Source of the DNA: Herbaspirillum chlorophenolicum
GTDB taxonomy: Bacteria > Pseudomonadota > Gammaproteobacteria > Burkholderiales > Burkholderiaceae_D
DNA length: 64,000 nucleotides
Assembly (NCBI RefSeq): GCF_001189955.1
Contig: NZ_LFLT01000002.1
Span: forward strand, 62,001 to 126,000
Direction of reading: 5' to 3'
Shown in pieces: positions 36,978 through 46,023 of this stretch. A program made the position numbers and the translations under genes. Numbering within the stretch: the first letter of the stretch is position 1; each line of letters begins with the position of its first letter. Under the pieces are notes generated by a model. It worked only from the letters and a program-made list of their open reading frames with translations, searched no databases and was not told the origin of the DNA.

Positions 36978-37012
36978 AAAAAAGGAAGCCTAAAAAAGCT
37001 TCCTTTTTTTAT
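36978..37012 (+). terminator. Hairpin terminator after tRNA-Gly copy 1
   Basis: AAAGGAAGC and GCTTCCTTT are arms around a short A-rich loop, followed by seven T residues. Related AGGAAGC hairpins follow the other two tRNA-Gly copies. Confidence 0.8.
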
Positions 37013-37091
37013 TGTACGAGGCGCGCACGCATCAGCGATGTGGTCGCAATGAAGGTTGGATCAATCGATAAGATGTTTGCAAAGAAGTCGT

Positions 37092-37120
37092 TTGCAAACA
37101 ACGCGCGTTTTAGGTAGTAT
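37092..37120 (+). promoter_or_regulatory. Probable own promoter of tRNA-Cys
   Basis: TTGCAA (37092-37097) and TAGTAT (37115-37120) lie 17 bases apart, ending 12 bases before tRNA-Cys. It follows a terminator, so the later tRNAs need a second promoter. Confidence 0.5.
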
Positions 37121-37132
37121 GCGTGTCCCCAA

Positions 37133-37206
37133 GGCGGGGTAGCAAAGTGGTTATGCAGCGGCCTGCAAAGCCGTGTACGCCGGTTCGATCCCGACCCCCG
37201 CCTCCA
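37133..37206 (+). tRNA. tRNA-Cys(GCA)
   Basis: This is a 74-nt cloverleaf with acceptor GGCGGGG/CCCCGCC and encoded TCCA end. The anticodon loop CTGCAAA gives anticodon GCA. It lies between tRNA-Gly copies 1 and 2, eight bases before copy 2. Confidence 0.95.
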
Positions 37207-37214
37207 AACTCCAT

Positions 37215-37290
37215 GCGGGAGTAGCTCAGTTGGTAGAGCGATACCTTGCCAAGGTATAGGTCGAGAGTTCGAGACTCTTCTCCCGCTCCA
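37215..37290 (+). tRNA. tRNA-Gly(GCC), copy 2
   Basis: This is a 76-nt gene identical to copy 1. It is followed within ten bases by GAGGAAGC-CAG-CTTCCTC, a short hairpin resembling the terminators of the other copies but without a T run, so transcription may read on to copy 3. Confidence 0.97.
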
Positions 37291-37354
37291 GATTTGAAAG
37301 AGGAAGCCAGCTTCCTCTCGTTGTTGAAGTCGGCGCAACACAGTACGGTCCCAT

Positions 37355-37430
37355 GCGGGAGTAGCTCAGTTGGTAGAGCGATACCTTGCCAAGGTATAGG
37401 TCGAGAGTTCGAGACTCTTCTCCCGCTCCA
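37355..37430 (+). tRNA. tRNA-Gly(GCC), copy 3
   Basis: This is a 76-nt gene identical to copies 1 and 2, and the leader CCAT just upstream is also shared with copy 2. It is followed by a terminator. Confidence 0.97.
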
Positions 37431-37439
37431 AATTGAAAA

Positions 37440-37469
37440 AGAGGAAGCCTGATGGCTTCCTCTTTTCAT
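37440..37469 (+). terminator. Terminator after tRNA-Gly copy 3
   Basis: GAGGAAGCC and GGCTTCCTC are perfect 9-bp arms with loop TGAT, followed by four T residues. Confidence 0.85.
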
Positions 37470-37825
37470 TTCTGCTTCCGGTTTCTTTCTGAAACCCGGT
37501 CTTTTCAGTTCAAGGCTTCCCATGCCACCACTTCTTGCGCGCTCATGCGGCAGCGCGCAAGAGATAGCCACGTCGCTTTGCATCGATGTTTAAACCGTTT
37601 TCCCTCAGGAGATCGGCATGCCCTTATTTGGGAATGAGGCCTGCACGCGGCAGGAAATTGTTTATTGGAAATGTCACGTCGCATAGCATCAATTTTTGAG
37701 GGCGGACAACGAAAAGCAACATAAGCCCTTTTTCGTGGATTCCCCTGATTGCCACCGCAGGATTTCCCATCTACATTGGGAAGTTCAGGCTTATTGCTTG
37801 TCTATCCATAAAATTCGGGGGAAAC
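37470..37825. other. Non-coding stretch before cheV
   Basis: About 355 bases without a convincing gene. It holds one strong hairpin, CTTGCGCGCT with AGCGCGCAAG (37534-37561, 10-bp stem, 8-base loop, no T run), and a smaller CCGGTTTC/GAAACCCGG element near 37479-37500. The 3' part must carry the cheV promoter, but no clear sigma-70 or sigma-28 boxes stand out. Confidence 0.5.
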
Positions 37826-38794
37826 ATGGACAGTTTTCAGAAAGAGATTGATGAAAGAACCAATCTCACTGCATCCAACAAGTTCGAGCTTCTGCTATTC
37901 CGCTTGGGGGCGGATGCCTATGGCGAGCGTTCCGAACTGTTCGGCATCAATGTATTCAAGATCCGCGAAATCGTCCCGATGCCGCCTGTCACCAAGGCGG
38001 CCGGTACGCAGTCGCCGATGCTGGGAATGGTCAACATTCGAGGCCAGATCATTTCCGTGATCGACTTGCCGGCCGTGGTCGGCTGTGTGCCCAAGACCGG
38101 CCTCAACATCCTGCTGGTGACCGAATACGCGCGCAGCACGCAAGCCTTCGCGGTGGAGTCTGTGGACGAGATCGTGCGTCTGGAATGGAGCCAGGTGTTA
38201 TCGGCGGAATCCAAAACCGGCGGCAACTTCGTCACCAGCATCGCACGCCTGGACAACGACCAAGACGCTGGCCGACTGGCCCAGGTGCTCGACGTCGAAC
38301 AGATCCTGCACGAAATCATGCCGACCGACCGCGACCTGAAGATGGAAAACCTGGGCAAGGGCAGCAAGCACGGCATGAAGGCCGGGGCCATCGCCATCGC
38401 CGCGGACGACTCCAAGGTCGCGCGCTCGCTGATCGAGCAGGGGCTGCGCGCCATGGAGATCCCTTTCGACATGCACATTACCGGAGCGGAGGCCTGGCTC
38501 AAGATACAGAAACTGGCACAGGAAGCGCGCAGCGAAGGGCGGCCGGTCTCGGACAAGATTTCGTTTGTGCTGACCGACCTGGAAATGCCGGAGATGGACG
38601 GCTTTACCTTGACCCGCAACATCAAGCGCGATGAGTTCCTGAAAAACCTTCCGGTGATCATCCATTCTTCGCTGTCGGGTTCGGCCAATGAAGATCACGT
38701 CAAGAGCGTGGGAGCGGACGCGTATGTTGGCAAGTTCGAAGCCAATGAGTTGGCCGCCACGATTTTCGGTGTGCTGGACCGTATGCCGAGTTGA
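37826..38794 (+). CDS. cheV: Chemotaxis protein CheV (CheW domain plus receiver)
   Basis: It couples chemoreceptors to CheA and adds phosphorylation-dependent adaptation. The 322 residues have an N-terminal CheW domain (about 18-165; NVFKIREIVPMPP, LGMVNIRGQIISVIDLP) and a C-terminal receiver (about 187-320) with the acidic pair AADDSK, phosphorylation site Asp251 in LTDLEMPEMDG, a Ser at the switch position in IHSSLSG, and Lys in YVGKFE. GGGGGAAAC precedes the ATG. It stands alone, away from a che operon, which is common for cheV. Confidence 0.94.
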   Translation: MDSFQKEIDERTNLTASNKFELLLFRLGADAYGERSELFGINVFKIREIVPMPPVTKAAGTQSPMLGMVNIRGQIISVIDLPAVVGCVPKTGLNILLVTEYARSTQAFAVESVDEIVRLEWSQVLSAESKTGGNFVTSIARLDNDQDAGRLAQVLDVEQILHEIMPTDRDLKMENLGKGSKHGMKAGAIAIAADDSKVARSLIEQGLRAMEIPFDMHITGAEAWLKIQKLAQEARSEGRPVSDKISFVLTDLEMPEMDGFTLTRNIKRDEFLKNLPVIIHSSLSGSANEDHVKSVGADAYVGKFEANELAATIFGVLDRMPS

Positions 38795-38820
38795 GTTGCA
38801 GGGTGCTTGGCAGGTCATGC

Positions 38821-38846
38821 AAAAGAGCCCAGATGGGCTCTTTTGC
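38821..38846 (+). terminator. Intrinsic terminator after cheV
   Basis: AAAAGAGCCC, loop AGAT and GGGCTCTTTT form a perfect 10-bp stem ending in four T residues. Confidence 0.85.
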
Positions 38847-39046
38847 ATAATGGGATGAGATATGTTGTCAGTGGCTACCATGCAGAACGATTGTCCTGCA
38901 TGCCCCGAAAAAGGGCATGAAGCGGTTGACTGAATACCGGCAAATACCCGCCGGCTGTTTCTCCCTCGAATTTTGTCGATCTCTTATACTGTCGCTCTTT
39001 CGACTACGCCATGCCGCGTCACAAGCGGCGCCAGGCCCAGTATCCC

Positions 39047-40081
39047 ATGCAGATTCCAGCCATTCCACCGATCCACGATCCCGAGCTGGCGGCGCGACTC
39101 GACCACCGTATCGACGACAAGACCAAGCCGCAAGGCAGCCTGGGCGTGCTCGAGCAGTTGGCGCGCCAGATCGGGCTGATCCAGCGTAGTGAGCATCCGG
39201 CGATCGCCAAGCCGGCCATCGTGGTTTGCGCCGGTGACCACGGCGTTACCTCAGAGGGAATTTCCGCCTATCCCCAAAGCGTGACCTGGCAGATGGTCGA
39301 GAATTTCCTGGCCGGCGGTGCCGCCATCAACGTTTTCGCCCGGCAGAATGGCTGCGCGCTGCATATCGTCGATGCCGGGGTGAACCATGAGTTCGGCAAG
39401 CGCGTTGACCTGGTTGACTGCAAGGTGGGGCCTGGCACCAGGAATTTCTGCGAACAAGCGGCAATGAGCGATGAAGATTGCGTACGCGCGCTGGAGGCCG
39501 GCATGCGTTTCGTCGATGGCCTGGACTGTGATGTGCTCGGCTTCGGTGAAATGGGCATCGGCAATACGACCTCGGCGGCGGCATTGATGTCCGCATTCAC
39601 GGGGATTGCGGCCGCCGACTGCGTGGGTGCCGGCACCGGACTGGATGCAGAGGGCATCGCGCACAAGCGTGACGTCATCGAACGCGCCTTGCGCCTGCAT
39701 GCCGATGCCAAGGCGCCATTGGACGTGCTGGCTGCTTTCGGCGGCTTCGAGATTGCGTTCATCGTCGGTGCCATGCTGCGTGGCGCACAAAGGCGCATGG
39801 TATTGCTGGTGGATGGCTTCATCGTCACCTCGGCCTTGCTGGCCGCAGCGGCCTTGCAGCCTGCGGTGCTGGACTACTGTGTGTTTTCGCATTGCTCCGA
39901 CGAGGCCGGTCACCGCCGCATGCTGGACTACCTCAAAGCCCGCCCGCTGATGCAACTCGACCTGCGCCTGGGCGAGGGGACCGGTAGCGCGCTGGCGTTG
40001 CCGCTGTTGCGCGCAGCAGTGAATTTTCTGGAACGCATGGCGACTTTTTCCTCCGCCAGCGTCAATGGAAAAAATGGCTGA
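39047..40081 (+). CDS. cobT: Nicotinate-nucleotide-dimethylbenzimidazole phosphoribosyltransferase
   Basis: It makes alpha-ribazole phosphate for the lower ligand of cobalamin. The 344 residues from the ATG at 39047 include KPQGSLGVLEQLARQ, VCAGDHGVTSEGISAYP, GEMGIGNTTSAAALM, and the catalytic Glu in LRLGEGTGSALALP near the end. An earlier start at 39011 adds a basic segment not expected in the family. It overlaps cobS, so the two are probably translated together. Confidence 0.95.
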   Translation: MQIPAIPPIHDPELAARLDHRIDDKTKPQGSLGVLEQLARQIGLIQRSEHPAIAKPAIVVCAGDHGVTSEGISAYPQSVTWQMVENFLAGGAAINVFARQNGCALHIVDAGVNHEFGKRVDLVDCKVGPGTRNFCEQAAMSDEDCVRALEAGMRFVDGLDCDVLGFGEMGIGNTTSAAALMSAFTGIAAADCVGAGTGLDAEGIAHKRDVIERALRLHADAKAPLDVLAAFGGFEIAFIVGAMLRGAQRRMVLLVDGFIVTSALLAAAALQPAVLDYCVFSHCSDEAGHRRMLDYLKARPLMQLDLRLGEGTGSALALPLLRAAVNFLERMATFSSASVNGKNG

Positions 40082-40910
40082 GCATCCATCAACCGGACAA
40101 GCGCAGCCTGCGCCCGCCAGCCGTGGCGTAGCCTATCAGTTGCGGCTGTTTTTCATCGCACTGCAATTTTTCACGCGGTTGCCGATTCCCCGCTGGGTCG
40201 GCTTTCATCCGGACTGGCTGCAGCGCTGCACGCGTTATTTCCCGCTGGTCGGCTGGATCGTCGCCTGGGTGACGGCGCTGGTCTATGTACTGGCGGCCCA
40301 GTTCTGGCCGCAAGCAGTGGCCGTACTTTTATCCATCGCGGCAGGCATCTGGCTGACCGGCGCTTTCCATGAGGACGGTTTTGCCGATATATGCGACGGC
40401 CTTGGCGGCAGCAGCAGCCGAGAGCGTGCGCTGGACATCATGCGCGATTCGCGCGTTGGCGCTTATGGCGCGATCGGCATCGCCATGCTGCTGGCGTTGA
40501 AGCTGGTAGCGCTCAACGCCATGCTGCCATTCCAGGTGCTGGCCGCGCTGGGGATCGCCCATCCGCTGTCGCGCTGGCTGGCAACCTGCCTGATCTGGCG
40601 TATGGATTACGTCCGCGAAGAGGGCAAGGCCAAGCCGCTGGCGCAGCACATGACTGGCGGCGAATTCCTGCTCGCGACTGTTTTTGCGGTGTTGCCGGTG
40701 ATCGGTACGGTTTATTGGGGGCTGATGTCGTGGCAGCGCATCGCAGCAGGCCTCGCACTGGCCGTGGTCGCCGCTGCATGGCTGGCGCGCAAGTTCAACA
40801 GGCGTCTGGGCGGTTATACCGGCGATTGCCTGGGCGCCGTCCAGCAATTCAGCGAGACCGCTTTCTATTTGGGTGCGCTGGCAGTGGCTCCCGGCTTTAT
40901 CGGAAACTGA
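40074..40910 (+). CDS. cobS: Adenosylcobinamide-GDP ribazoletransferase (cobalamin synthase)
   Basis: It joins adenosylcobinamide-GDP with alpha-ribazole (phosphate) at the inner membrane. The 278-residue polytopic protein shows FFIALQFFTRLPIPRWVGF, the metal-binding GAFHEDGFADICDGLGG and RDSRVGAYGAIGIAM, all diagnostic. ATG codons at 40065 and 40074 both overlap the cobT end; the second has GGA closer at hand. It is three bases before cobC. Confidence 0.94.
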   Translation: MAEHPSTGQAQPAPASRGVAYQLRLFFIALQFFTRLPIPRWVGFHPDWLQRCTRYFPLVGWIVAWVTALVYVLAAQFWPQAVAVLLSIAAGIWLTGAFHEDGFADICDGLGGSSSRERALDIMRDSRVGAYGAIGIAMLLALKLVALNAMLPFQVLAALGIAHPLSRWLATCLIWRMDYVREEGKAKPLAQHMTGGEFLLATVFAVLPVIGTVYWGLMSWQRIAAGLALAVVAAAWLARKFNRRLGGYTGDCLGAVQQFSETAFYLGALAVAPGFIGN

Positions 40911-40913
40911 GCC

Positions 40914-41528
40914 ATGCATCTCCATCTTGTCCGCCATCCTGCGCCCATCCTCGACAAAAGTTATTGCTACGGCAGCAGCGACGTCGCCGTGGCGCCCGGC
41001 ACACTTGAGTTGTGCTGCGAGCGCGTAAGCCTTTTGCTGCCCCGTGGCGCGCCGATCATTTCCAGCCCCTTGCAGCGTTGCGCCGATCTCGCGCTGGCCT
41101 TGGCACAGGCGCTGGACATTGAGAGCATCGCCCTTGATATCGGCCTGCAGGAAATGCACTTCGGCAGTTGGGAGCTGCGTGCCTGGGACGATATTGCCTG
41201 GGCCGAAGTCGAGGCCTGGAACCGCGATCTGCTGCACCACGCGCCAGGCGGAGGCGAGACGCTGTTAGAGGTGGCCCAGCGTGTATGGGATGTGTTCGAT
41301 GCGCTGCGTCGCGGTGACGATGCGCAAGCCATCGTGGTGTGTCATGGCGGTTCGATCCGCATGTTGCGCGCCTGCGCGGCATGGCATGCCGAACACGGCG
41401 CCGATACGGCCCCCGACTCCAGCGCGATGGAGGCGATCGCCTTGCGGGCAGCCGCCGATAAGCGAGATATTGGATTCGGCGAATTGATTACGCTTGAGAT
41501 CGACGCCTTGCCTCTCATACAGCGCTGA
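40914..41528 (+). CDS. cobC: Alpha-ribazole phosphatase-like histidine phosphatase
   Basis: The 204-residue protein belongs to the histidine phosphatase superfamily: HLVRHPAPILDKSYCYG with the catalytic His8 (RH motif), SSPLQRCADLA, the acidic LQEMHFGSWELRAWDD, and VVCHGGSIRML with the second His. In place after cobT and cobS it most likely dephosphorylates alpha-ribazole 5'-phosphate. A housekeeping phosphatase role cannot be excluded from sequence alone. Confidence 0.85.
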   Translation: MHLHLVRHPAPILDKSYCYGSSDVAVAPGTLELCCERVSLLLPRGAPIISSPLQRCADLALALAQALDIESIALDIGLQEMHFGSWELRAWDDIAWAEVEAWNRDLLHHAPGGGETLLEVAQRVWDVFDALRRGDDAQAIVVCHGGSIRMLRACAAWHAEHGADTAPDSSAMEAIALRAAADKRDIGFGELITLEIDALPLIQR

Positions 41529-41546
41529 TTCCGGCGTTCGCCGACA

Positions 41547-42200
41547 TCAGATTTTTCCTTCCAGCCGCAGCGACTCCACCGCGAACTTGATCAGTTCGGC
41601 CTGGCCGTCGATGTTCAGCTTGCGCTTGATGTTGAGCCGGTGGGTTTCCACGGTGCGTACGCTCAGGTCGAGTTCGCGCGCAATCTGTTTGTTGGATTCG
41701 CCATTGGCGATATGCTTGAGCACCTCCCGCTCGCGCAGCGTCAGCAGGTTGCGTTCCGGCAGCGGTTGCGTCAGCTGGCGTGCCAGTGCCGCGCTGTAAT
41801 AGATCCCGCCCGATTTCACGGTTTCGATGGCTTGCACGATATCCTGGCTGGGCGCATCTTTGAGCACGTAACCGCGGGCGCCGGCCTGGATCGACTGCAT
41901 GACGTATTCGCCCTTGTCATGCATGCTCAGGATGAGCACGGCGATCTCAGGATGGCGGGCATGGAACTGCGCCGTCAGCTCGATGCCGTTGGTGCCGCGC
42001 ATGTTGATATCCATCAGCGCGAGATCGATATTCTGGCGGGCCGCCGCTGCCAGCGCTTCTTCCGCATTGCCGGCTTCGGCCACTACCGCCAATCCCGGCA
42101 CTGCTTCCAGCCGGGCGCGCAAGCCGTCGCGTACCAGCGGATGGTCATCGATCAGCATCACGCGGGTGGTGCAAGGAGAGGACGCTTGGATGTCAGGCAT
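41547..42200 (-). CDS. NarL/LuxR-type response regulator
   Basis: The 217 residues begin at the ATG at 42200. The receiver has MLIDDHPLVRDGL, phosphorylation site Asp64 in LALMDINMRGTNG, and YVLKDAP with the conserved Lys. A C-terminal LuxR helix-turn-helix follows (LTLREREVLKHIANGESNKQ and SVRTVETHRLNIKRKL). It overlaps the upstream sensor gene by eight bases on the same strand, so they form one two-component unit. Divergence from cstA suggests that transporter as target. Confidence 0.93.
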   Translation of the reverse strand: MPDIQASSPCTTRVMLIDDHPLVRDGLRARLEAVPGLAVVAEAGNAEEALAAAARQNIDLALMDINMRGTNGIELTAQFHARHPEIAVLILSMHDKGEYVMQSIQAGARGYVLKDAPSQDIVQAIETVKSGGIYYSAALARQLTQPLPERNLLTLREREVLKHIANGESNKQIARELDLSVRTVETHRLNIKRKLNIDGQAELIKFAVESLRLEGKI

Positions 42201-43578
42201 GGGAATGGGCAAAGGAAGAGTGACGGGGAACCAATGCGGTGACCTGCGTGCCGGCGGGAGACGAGTCCAGCGCGAGCTCGCCGCCCACGGCTTCCATGCG
42301 TTCTTGCATGTTGCGCAGGCCAATGCCGCGCCGGGGGGGGTCATCCACCTGGTCGACATTGAAGCCGGAGCCATTGTCGCGTACCTGCAGCATCACGAAG
42401 TTCTTTCCGCCATGCAGGCGCACTGCGATCTCGGTCGCGCCGGCATGGCGCGCGATATTGGTCAGCGCCTCCTGCGCGACGCGAAACAGCACGGTATTGA
42501 CGGCATCCGGCAACGGGCCGGTTTCGCCATCGGTATCGAATTGGATCGTTGTGCCGGCATCGGCTGCTTCGCGCCATTCTCCGCACAGGTGCTCCAGCGC
42601 GGCCGCCAGCCCCAGGTCGTCCAGGATCGCCGGACGCAGGTCGTGCGAGATGCGCCGGACCTCGGCCAGCACGCCGTTGATTTGTCCGGCCGTCTTTTCA
42701 AATGCCCCGCGCGCCGCCTGCACTTGTTCCGGCGTGCCGTTGAGGCGGATCAGCGCGGCTTCGATCTGCAACTTGATCGATACCAGCCATTGGCTGATGC
42801 CGTCATGCAGGTCGCGCGAGAGCCGGGCGCGCTCATCTTCCTGGGAGCGCACCACCCGCTGCGCCAGCTGCCGCAGCTTGGCATCGGCGACGCGATGTTC
42901 GCTGATGTTGAGCAGCAGGCCCGACAAGGCCACCGCCAGTGCACTCGAAACCGCGATGATGGCGATCATCAGCATGGTCTGGTGGACGTGGCCGGAAATC
43001 TGGTTGTCGATTTCGGACAGCGCCGCATCGACATCGTCGAGATAGATGCCGGTACCGATCACCCAGCCCCAGCGCGGCAGGCCTGCCACGTAACCGAGCT
43101 TGGGCGCGACGTTCTTGCTCGAGGGTTTCTGCCACAGGTAGCGTTCGTAGCCGCCCCCCTTGTTGGCGCGTTCGATGAGGTGCTGGATGGTCAGGCTGCC
43201 TGAGGCATCGCGCCAGTCCCACATTTCAGTGCCGACCAATTCGGGCTGGCGTGGGTGCATCACGTTGCGGCCGTTCTGGTCGTAGACGAAGAAATAGCCG
43301 TCATCGCTGAATTCCAGGTCGGCCAGGATGCGTTTGGCTTCGTTGCGGACCGCTTCGTCGCTGCGGCCGCTGTTGTAAAGATGGCTGACCGCGTGAATGG
43401 CCAGATCCACATAGTGTTTGAGCTCCGCGTTCTTACTGGCGAGATAGGCCGCTTCGATCGAGGCGCGCTGTTGGCGTCCCAGCTCCACCGCCTGATGCCG
43501 CACCACCAGTGCGATGGCGGCAATGGCCAGGCAGAGCGGCACGATGGCGAGGAAGATGATTTTCTGGCGCAATTTCAT
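42193..43578 (-). CDS. Cache-domain sensor histidine kinase (HisKA_3 type)
   Basis: The 461 residues run: TM helix (7-26), a periplasmic single-Cache domain (about 35-195; FSDDGYFFVYDQNGRNVMHP, LGYVAGLPRWGWVIGTGIY), a second TM helix (about 201-222), a HisKA_3 dimerisation region with phospho-His258 in SRDLHDGISQWL, and an HATPase_c domain (NIARHAGATEIAV, VRDNGSGF, GIGLRNMQER). sCache_2 domains often bind short carboxylates. Next to cstA, a pyruvate/carbon-starvation transporter gene, such a ligand is plausible but unproven. Confidence 0.92.
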   Translation of the reverse strand: MKLRQKIIFLAIVPLCLAIAAIALVVRHQAVELGRQQRASIEAAYLASKNAELKHYVDLAIHAVSHLYNSGRSDEAVRNEAKRILADLEFSDDGYFFVYDQNGRNVMHPRQPELVGTEMWDWRDASGSLTIQHLIERANKGGGYERYLWQKPSSKNVAPKLGYVAGLPRWGWVIGTGIYLDDVDAALSEIDNQISGHVHQTMLMIAIIAVSSALAVALSGLLLNISEHRVADAKLRQLAQRVVRSQEDERARLSRDLHDGISQWLVSIKLQIEAALIRLNGTPEQVQAARGAFEKTAGQINGVLAEVRRISHDLRPAILDDLGLAAALEHLCGEWREAADAGTTIQFDTDGETGPLPDAVNTVLFRVAQEALTNIARHAGATEIAVRLHGGKNFVMLQVRDNGSGFNVDQVDDPPRRGIGLRNMQERMEAVGGELALDSSPAGTQVTALVPRHSSFAHSHA

Positions 43579-43700
43579 GACGCGATTCTACCGAATGCCT
43601 TTTCACATTCGTTGAAAAGAAGGCGCATTTGCAACGCCAAAACCGCCCAGGCGCCAAGTTTTCTTTGGAATTGAAAGAGGGGGGAGGCTGTTCTCGGTAA

Positions 43701-43723
43701 TTCTACGTAGAGGTTCTGCGTAG
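43701..43723. promoter_or_regulatory. Direct repeat in the cstA upstream region
   Basis: TTCTACGTAG (43701-43710) and TTCTGCGTAG (43714-43723) repeat with 13-base spacing about 220 bases before cstA and about 120 bases before the divergent sensor gene. It is a candidate site for the NarL-type regulator encoded there. Confidence 0.35.
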
Positions 43724-43940
43724 TCCTGCGCTTGTGGGCGAGGTCATCGATATCGAATACTACTGCCCGTTTCTCGAATATTTTTTGCGCCAGTCAGAGT
43801 GGGCAAAACGGTGGCATTCACCGCGCTCTGCCGGCATGAGAAATATGAGAAAGAAACGCCCGTTCGAGGACGGGCCGCGCCAAGGCAAACCGACAATAAA
43901 ACATTCTTATAACCAAGATTCCCATCGCGGGAGGAGAACA

Positions 43941-46010
43941 ATGAACCAGACTATTTCCAGGCTGGGCTGGCTTGCGCTAGCCCTGGCAGGCGCAAGCGCA
44001 TGCGCCTATGTCGCGTTGCAGCGCGGCGAATCGATCAACGCGGTGTGGCTGGTGGTCGCCTCGGTATGCGTCTACCTGATCGCCTATCGCTTCTACAGCA
44101 AGTTCATCGCCGAGCGGGTGCTCGGCCTGGACGGCAAACGCATGACGCCGGCCTATAAATTCAACGATGGGCTGGATTACGTGCCGACCAACAAGTACGT
44201 GCTGTTCGGCCACCATTTCGCCGCCATCGCCGGCGCCGGTCCGCTGGTGGGGCCGGTGCTGGCCGCGCAGATGGGCTACCTGCCGGGCATGTTGTGGATC
44301 CTGTCCGGCGTGGTGTTCGCCGGTGCCGTGCAGGATTTCATCGTGCTGTTCATCTCCAGCCGTCGCGACGGCCGTTCGCTGGGCGACCTGATCAAGTCCG
44401 AGCTGGGCCAGGTGCCTGGCGTGATCGCGCTGTTCGGCGCCTTCATGATCATGGTGATCATCCTGGCGGTGCTGGCGCTGATTGTGGTCAAGGCGCTGGC
44501 CGAGTCGCCCTGGGGGACGTTCACCGTGGCGGCGACGATTCCCATCGCGCTGTTCATGGGGGTGTACTCGCGCTATATCCGTCCGGGCCGCATCGGCGAG
44601 GTGTCGTGGATCGGCTTTGTGCTGCTGATGCTGGCCATCGTCGGCGGGCAGTATGTGCAGGAGCATCCGGCACTGGGCCACATGTTCACCTTCGACGGCA
44701 AGCAATTGACCTGGATGCTGATCGGCTATGGTTTCGTCGCCTCGGTGCTGCCGGTGTGGCTGTTGCTGGCGCCGCGCGACTATCTCTCGACCTTCCTCAA
44801 GATCGGCACCATCGTCGCGCTGGCGCTGGGCATCGTGTTCATCGCACCGCACCTGAAGATGCACGCAGTCACGCGCTTCATCGACGGCAGCGGCCCGGTG
44901 TGGTCGGGCTCGCTGTTCCCGTTCCTGTTCATCACCATCGCCTGTGGCGCCGTCTCCGGCTTCCATGCGCTGATCTCCTCGGGCACCACGCCCAAGCTGC
45001 TGGAGAATGAAAAGCATGCGCGCTTCATCGGTTATGGCGCGATGCTGATGGAATCCTTCGTCGCCATCATGGCGTTGATTGCGGCTTCCTGCATCGAGCC
45101 CGGCATCTACTTCGCGATGAACAGTCCGGCTGCGCTGATCGGCACCACGCCGGAGAATGTGGCCCAGGTGATTTCGCAATGGGGTTTCCACATTACCCCT
45201 GAGATGCTGGTGCATACCGCACAGGCGGTCGGCGAGCACACTATCATCTCGCGCGCCGGCGGCGCCCCGACACTGGCGGTGGGCATGGCGCAAATCCTTT
45301 CAGGCGTGACCGGCGAGGCGATGATGGCGTTCTGGTACCACTTCGCCATCCTGTTCGAAGCGCTGTTCATCCTGACTGCAGTGGATGCGGGCACGCGTGC
45401 CGGCCGTTTCATGCTGCAGGATTTGCTGGGCGCCTTCATCCCGCCGATGAAGCGTACCGACTCGTGGGCTGCCAGCCTGATTGCTACCGGCCTGTGCGTG
45501 GCCGGCTGGGGTTACTTCCTGTACCAGGGCGTGGTCGATCCGTTGGGCGGCATCAATACCCTGTGGCCGCTGTTTGGTATCTCGAACCAGATGCTGGCAG
45601 GTATCGCGCTGATCCTGGCAACCTGCGTGCTGTTCAAGATGAAGCGCGACCGCTTCGCCTGGGTGACGGTGGCGCCGACCGCGTGGCTGCTGGTGTGCAC
45701 CTTGACGGCAGGCTGGCAGAAGGTGTTCGATGCCAACCCGCGTGTCGGTTTCCTGGCGCATGCCGCCAAGTACCAGGCGGCGCTGGATGAAGGCAAGCTG
45801 CTGGCGCCGGCCAAGTCGATCGAGCAGATGCGGCAGGTGATCTTCAACGATTACATCGATGCCGGTTTGGCGGCAATGTTCATGATCGTGGTGGTGAGCG
45901 TGCTGGTGTTTGGCATCCGTACGGTGCTCAAGGCGCGCGCGGCCAACCAGCCCAGTGTGCGGGAAGCGCCGTATGAATCCCTGCCGGCAACGGCTGTCGC
46001 GCAACCATGA
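43941..46010 (+). CDS. cstA: Carbon starvation protein CstA / pyruvate transporter family
   Basis: This is a large inner-membrane transporter; E. coli relatives CstA and BtsT take up peptides or pyruvate. The ATG at 43941 with GGGAGGAG upstream gives 689 residues and about 16-18 TM helices. Family motifs are YKFNDGLDYVPTNKYVLFGHHFAAIAGAGPL (in two halves), QDFIVLFISSRRDGRSLG and GAVSGFHALISSGTTPKLL. The frame extends upstream to 43734, but no ribosome site supports that. It is followed by the small ybdD-type gene, the usual pair. Confidence 0.94.
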   Translation: MNQTISRLGWLALALAGASACAYVALQRGESINAVWLVVASVCVYLIAYRFYSKFIAERVLGLDGKRMTPAYKFNDGLDYVPTNKYVLFGHHFAAIAGAGPLVGPVLAAQMGYLPGMLWILSGVVFAGAVQDFIVLFISSRRDGRSLGDLIKSELGQVPGVIALFGAFMIMVIILAVLALIVVKALAESPWGTFTVAATIPIALFMGVYSRYIRPGRIGEVSWIGFVLLMLAIVGGQYVQEHPALGHMFTFDGKQLTWMLIGYGFVASVLPVWLLLAPRDYLSTFLKIGTIVALALGIVFIAPHLKMHAVTRFIDGSGPVWSGSLFPFLFITIACGAVSGFHALISSGTTPKLLENEKHARFIGYGAMLMESFVAIMALIAASCIEPGIYFAMNSPAALIGTTPENVAQVISQWGFHITPEMLVHTAQAVGEHTIISRAGGAPTLAVGMAQILSGVTGEAMMAFWYHFAILFEALFILTAVDAGTRAGRFMLQDLLGAFIPPMKRTDSWAASLIATGLCVAGWGYFLYQGVVDPLGGINTLWPLFGISNQMLAGIALILATCVLFKMKRDRFAWVTVAPTAWLLVCTLTAGWQKVFDANPRVGFLAHAAKYQAALDEGKLLAPAKSIEQMRQVIFNDYIDAGLAAMFMIVVVSVLVFGIRTVLKARAANQPSVREAPYESLPATAVAQP

Positions 46011-46023
46011 GAGGAGGCCGGCC

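Noticed and set aside
43977-45293. 438-codon minus-strand frame opposite cstA
   Set aside because: Low-complexity His/Arg/Gln composition; antisense artefact of cstA.
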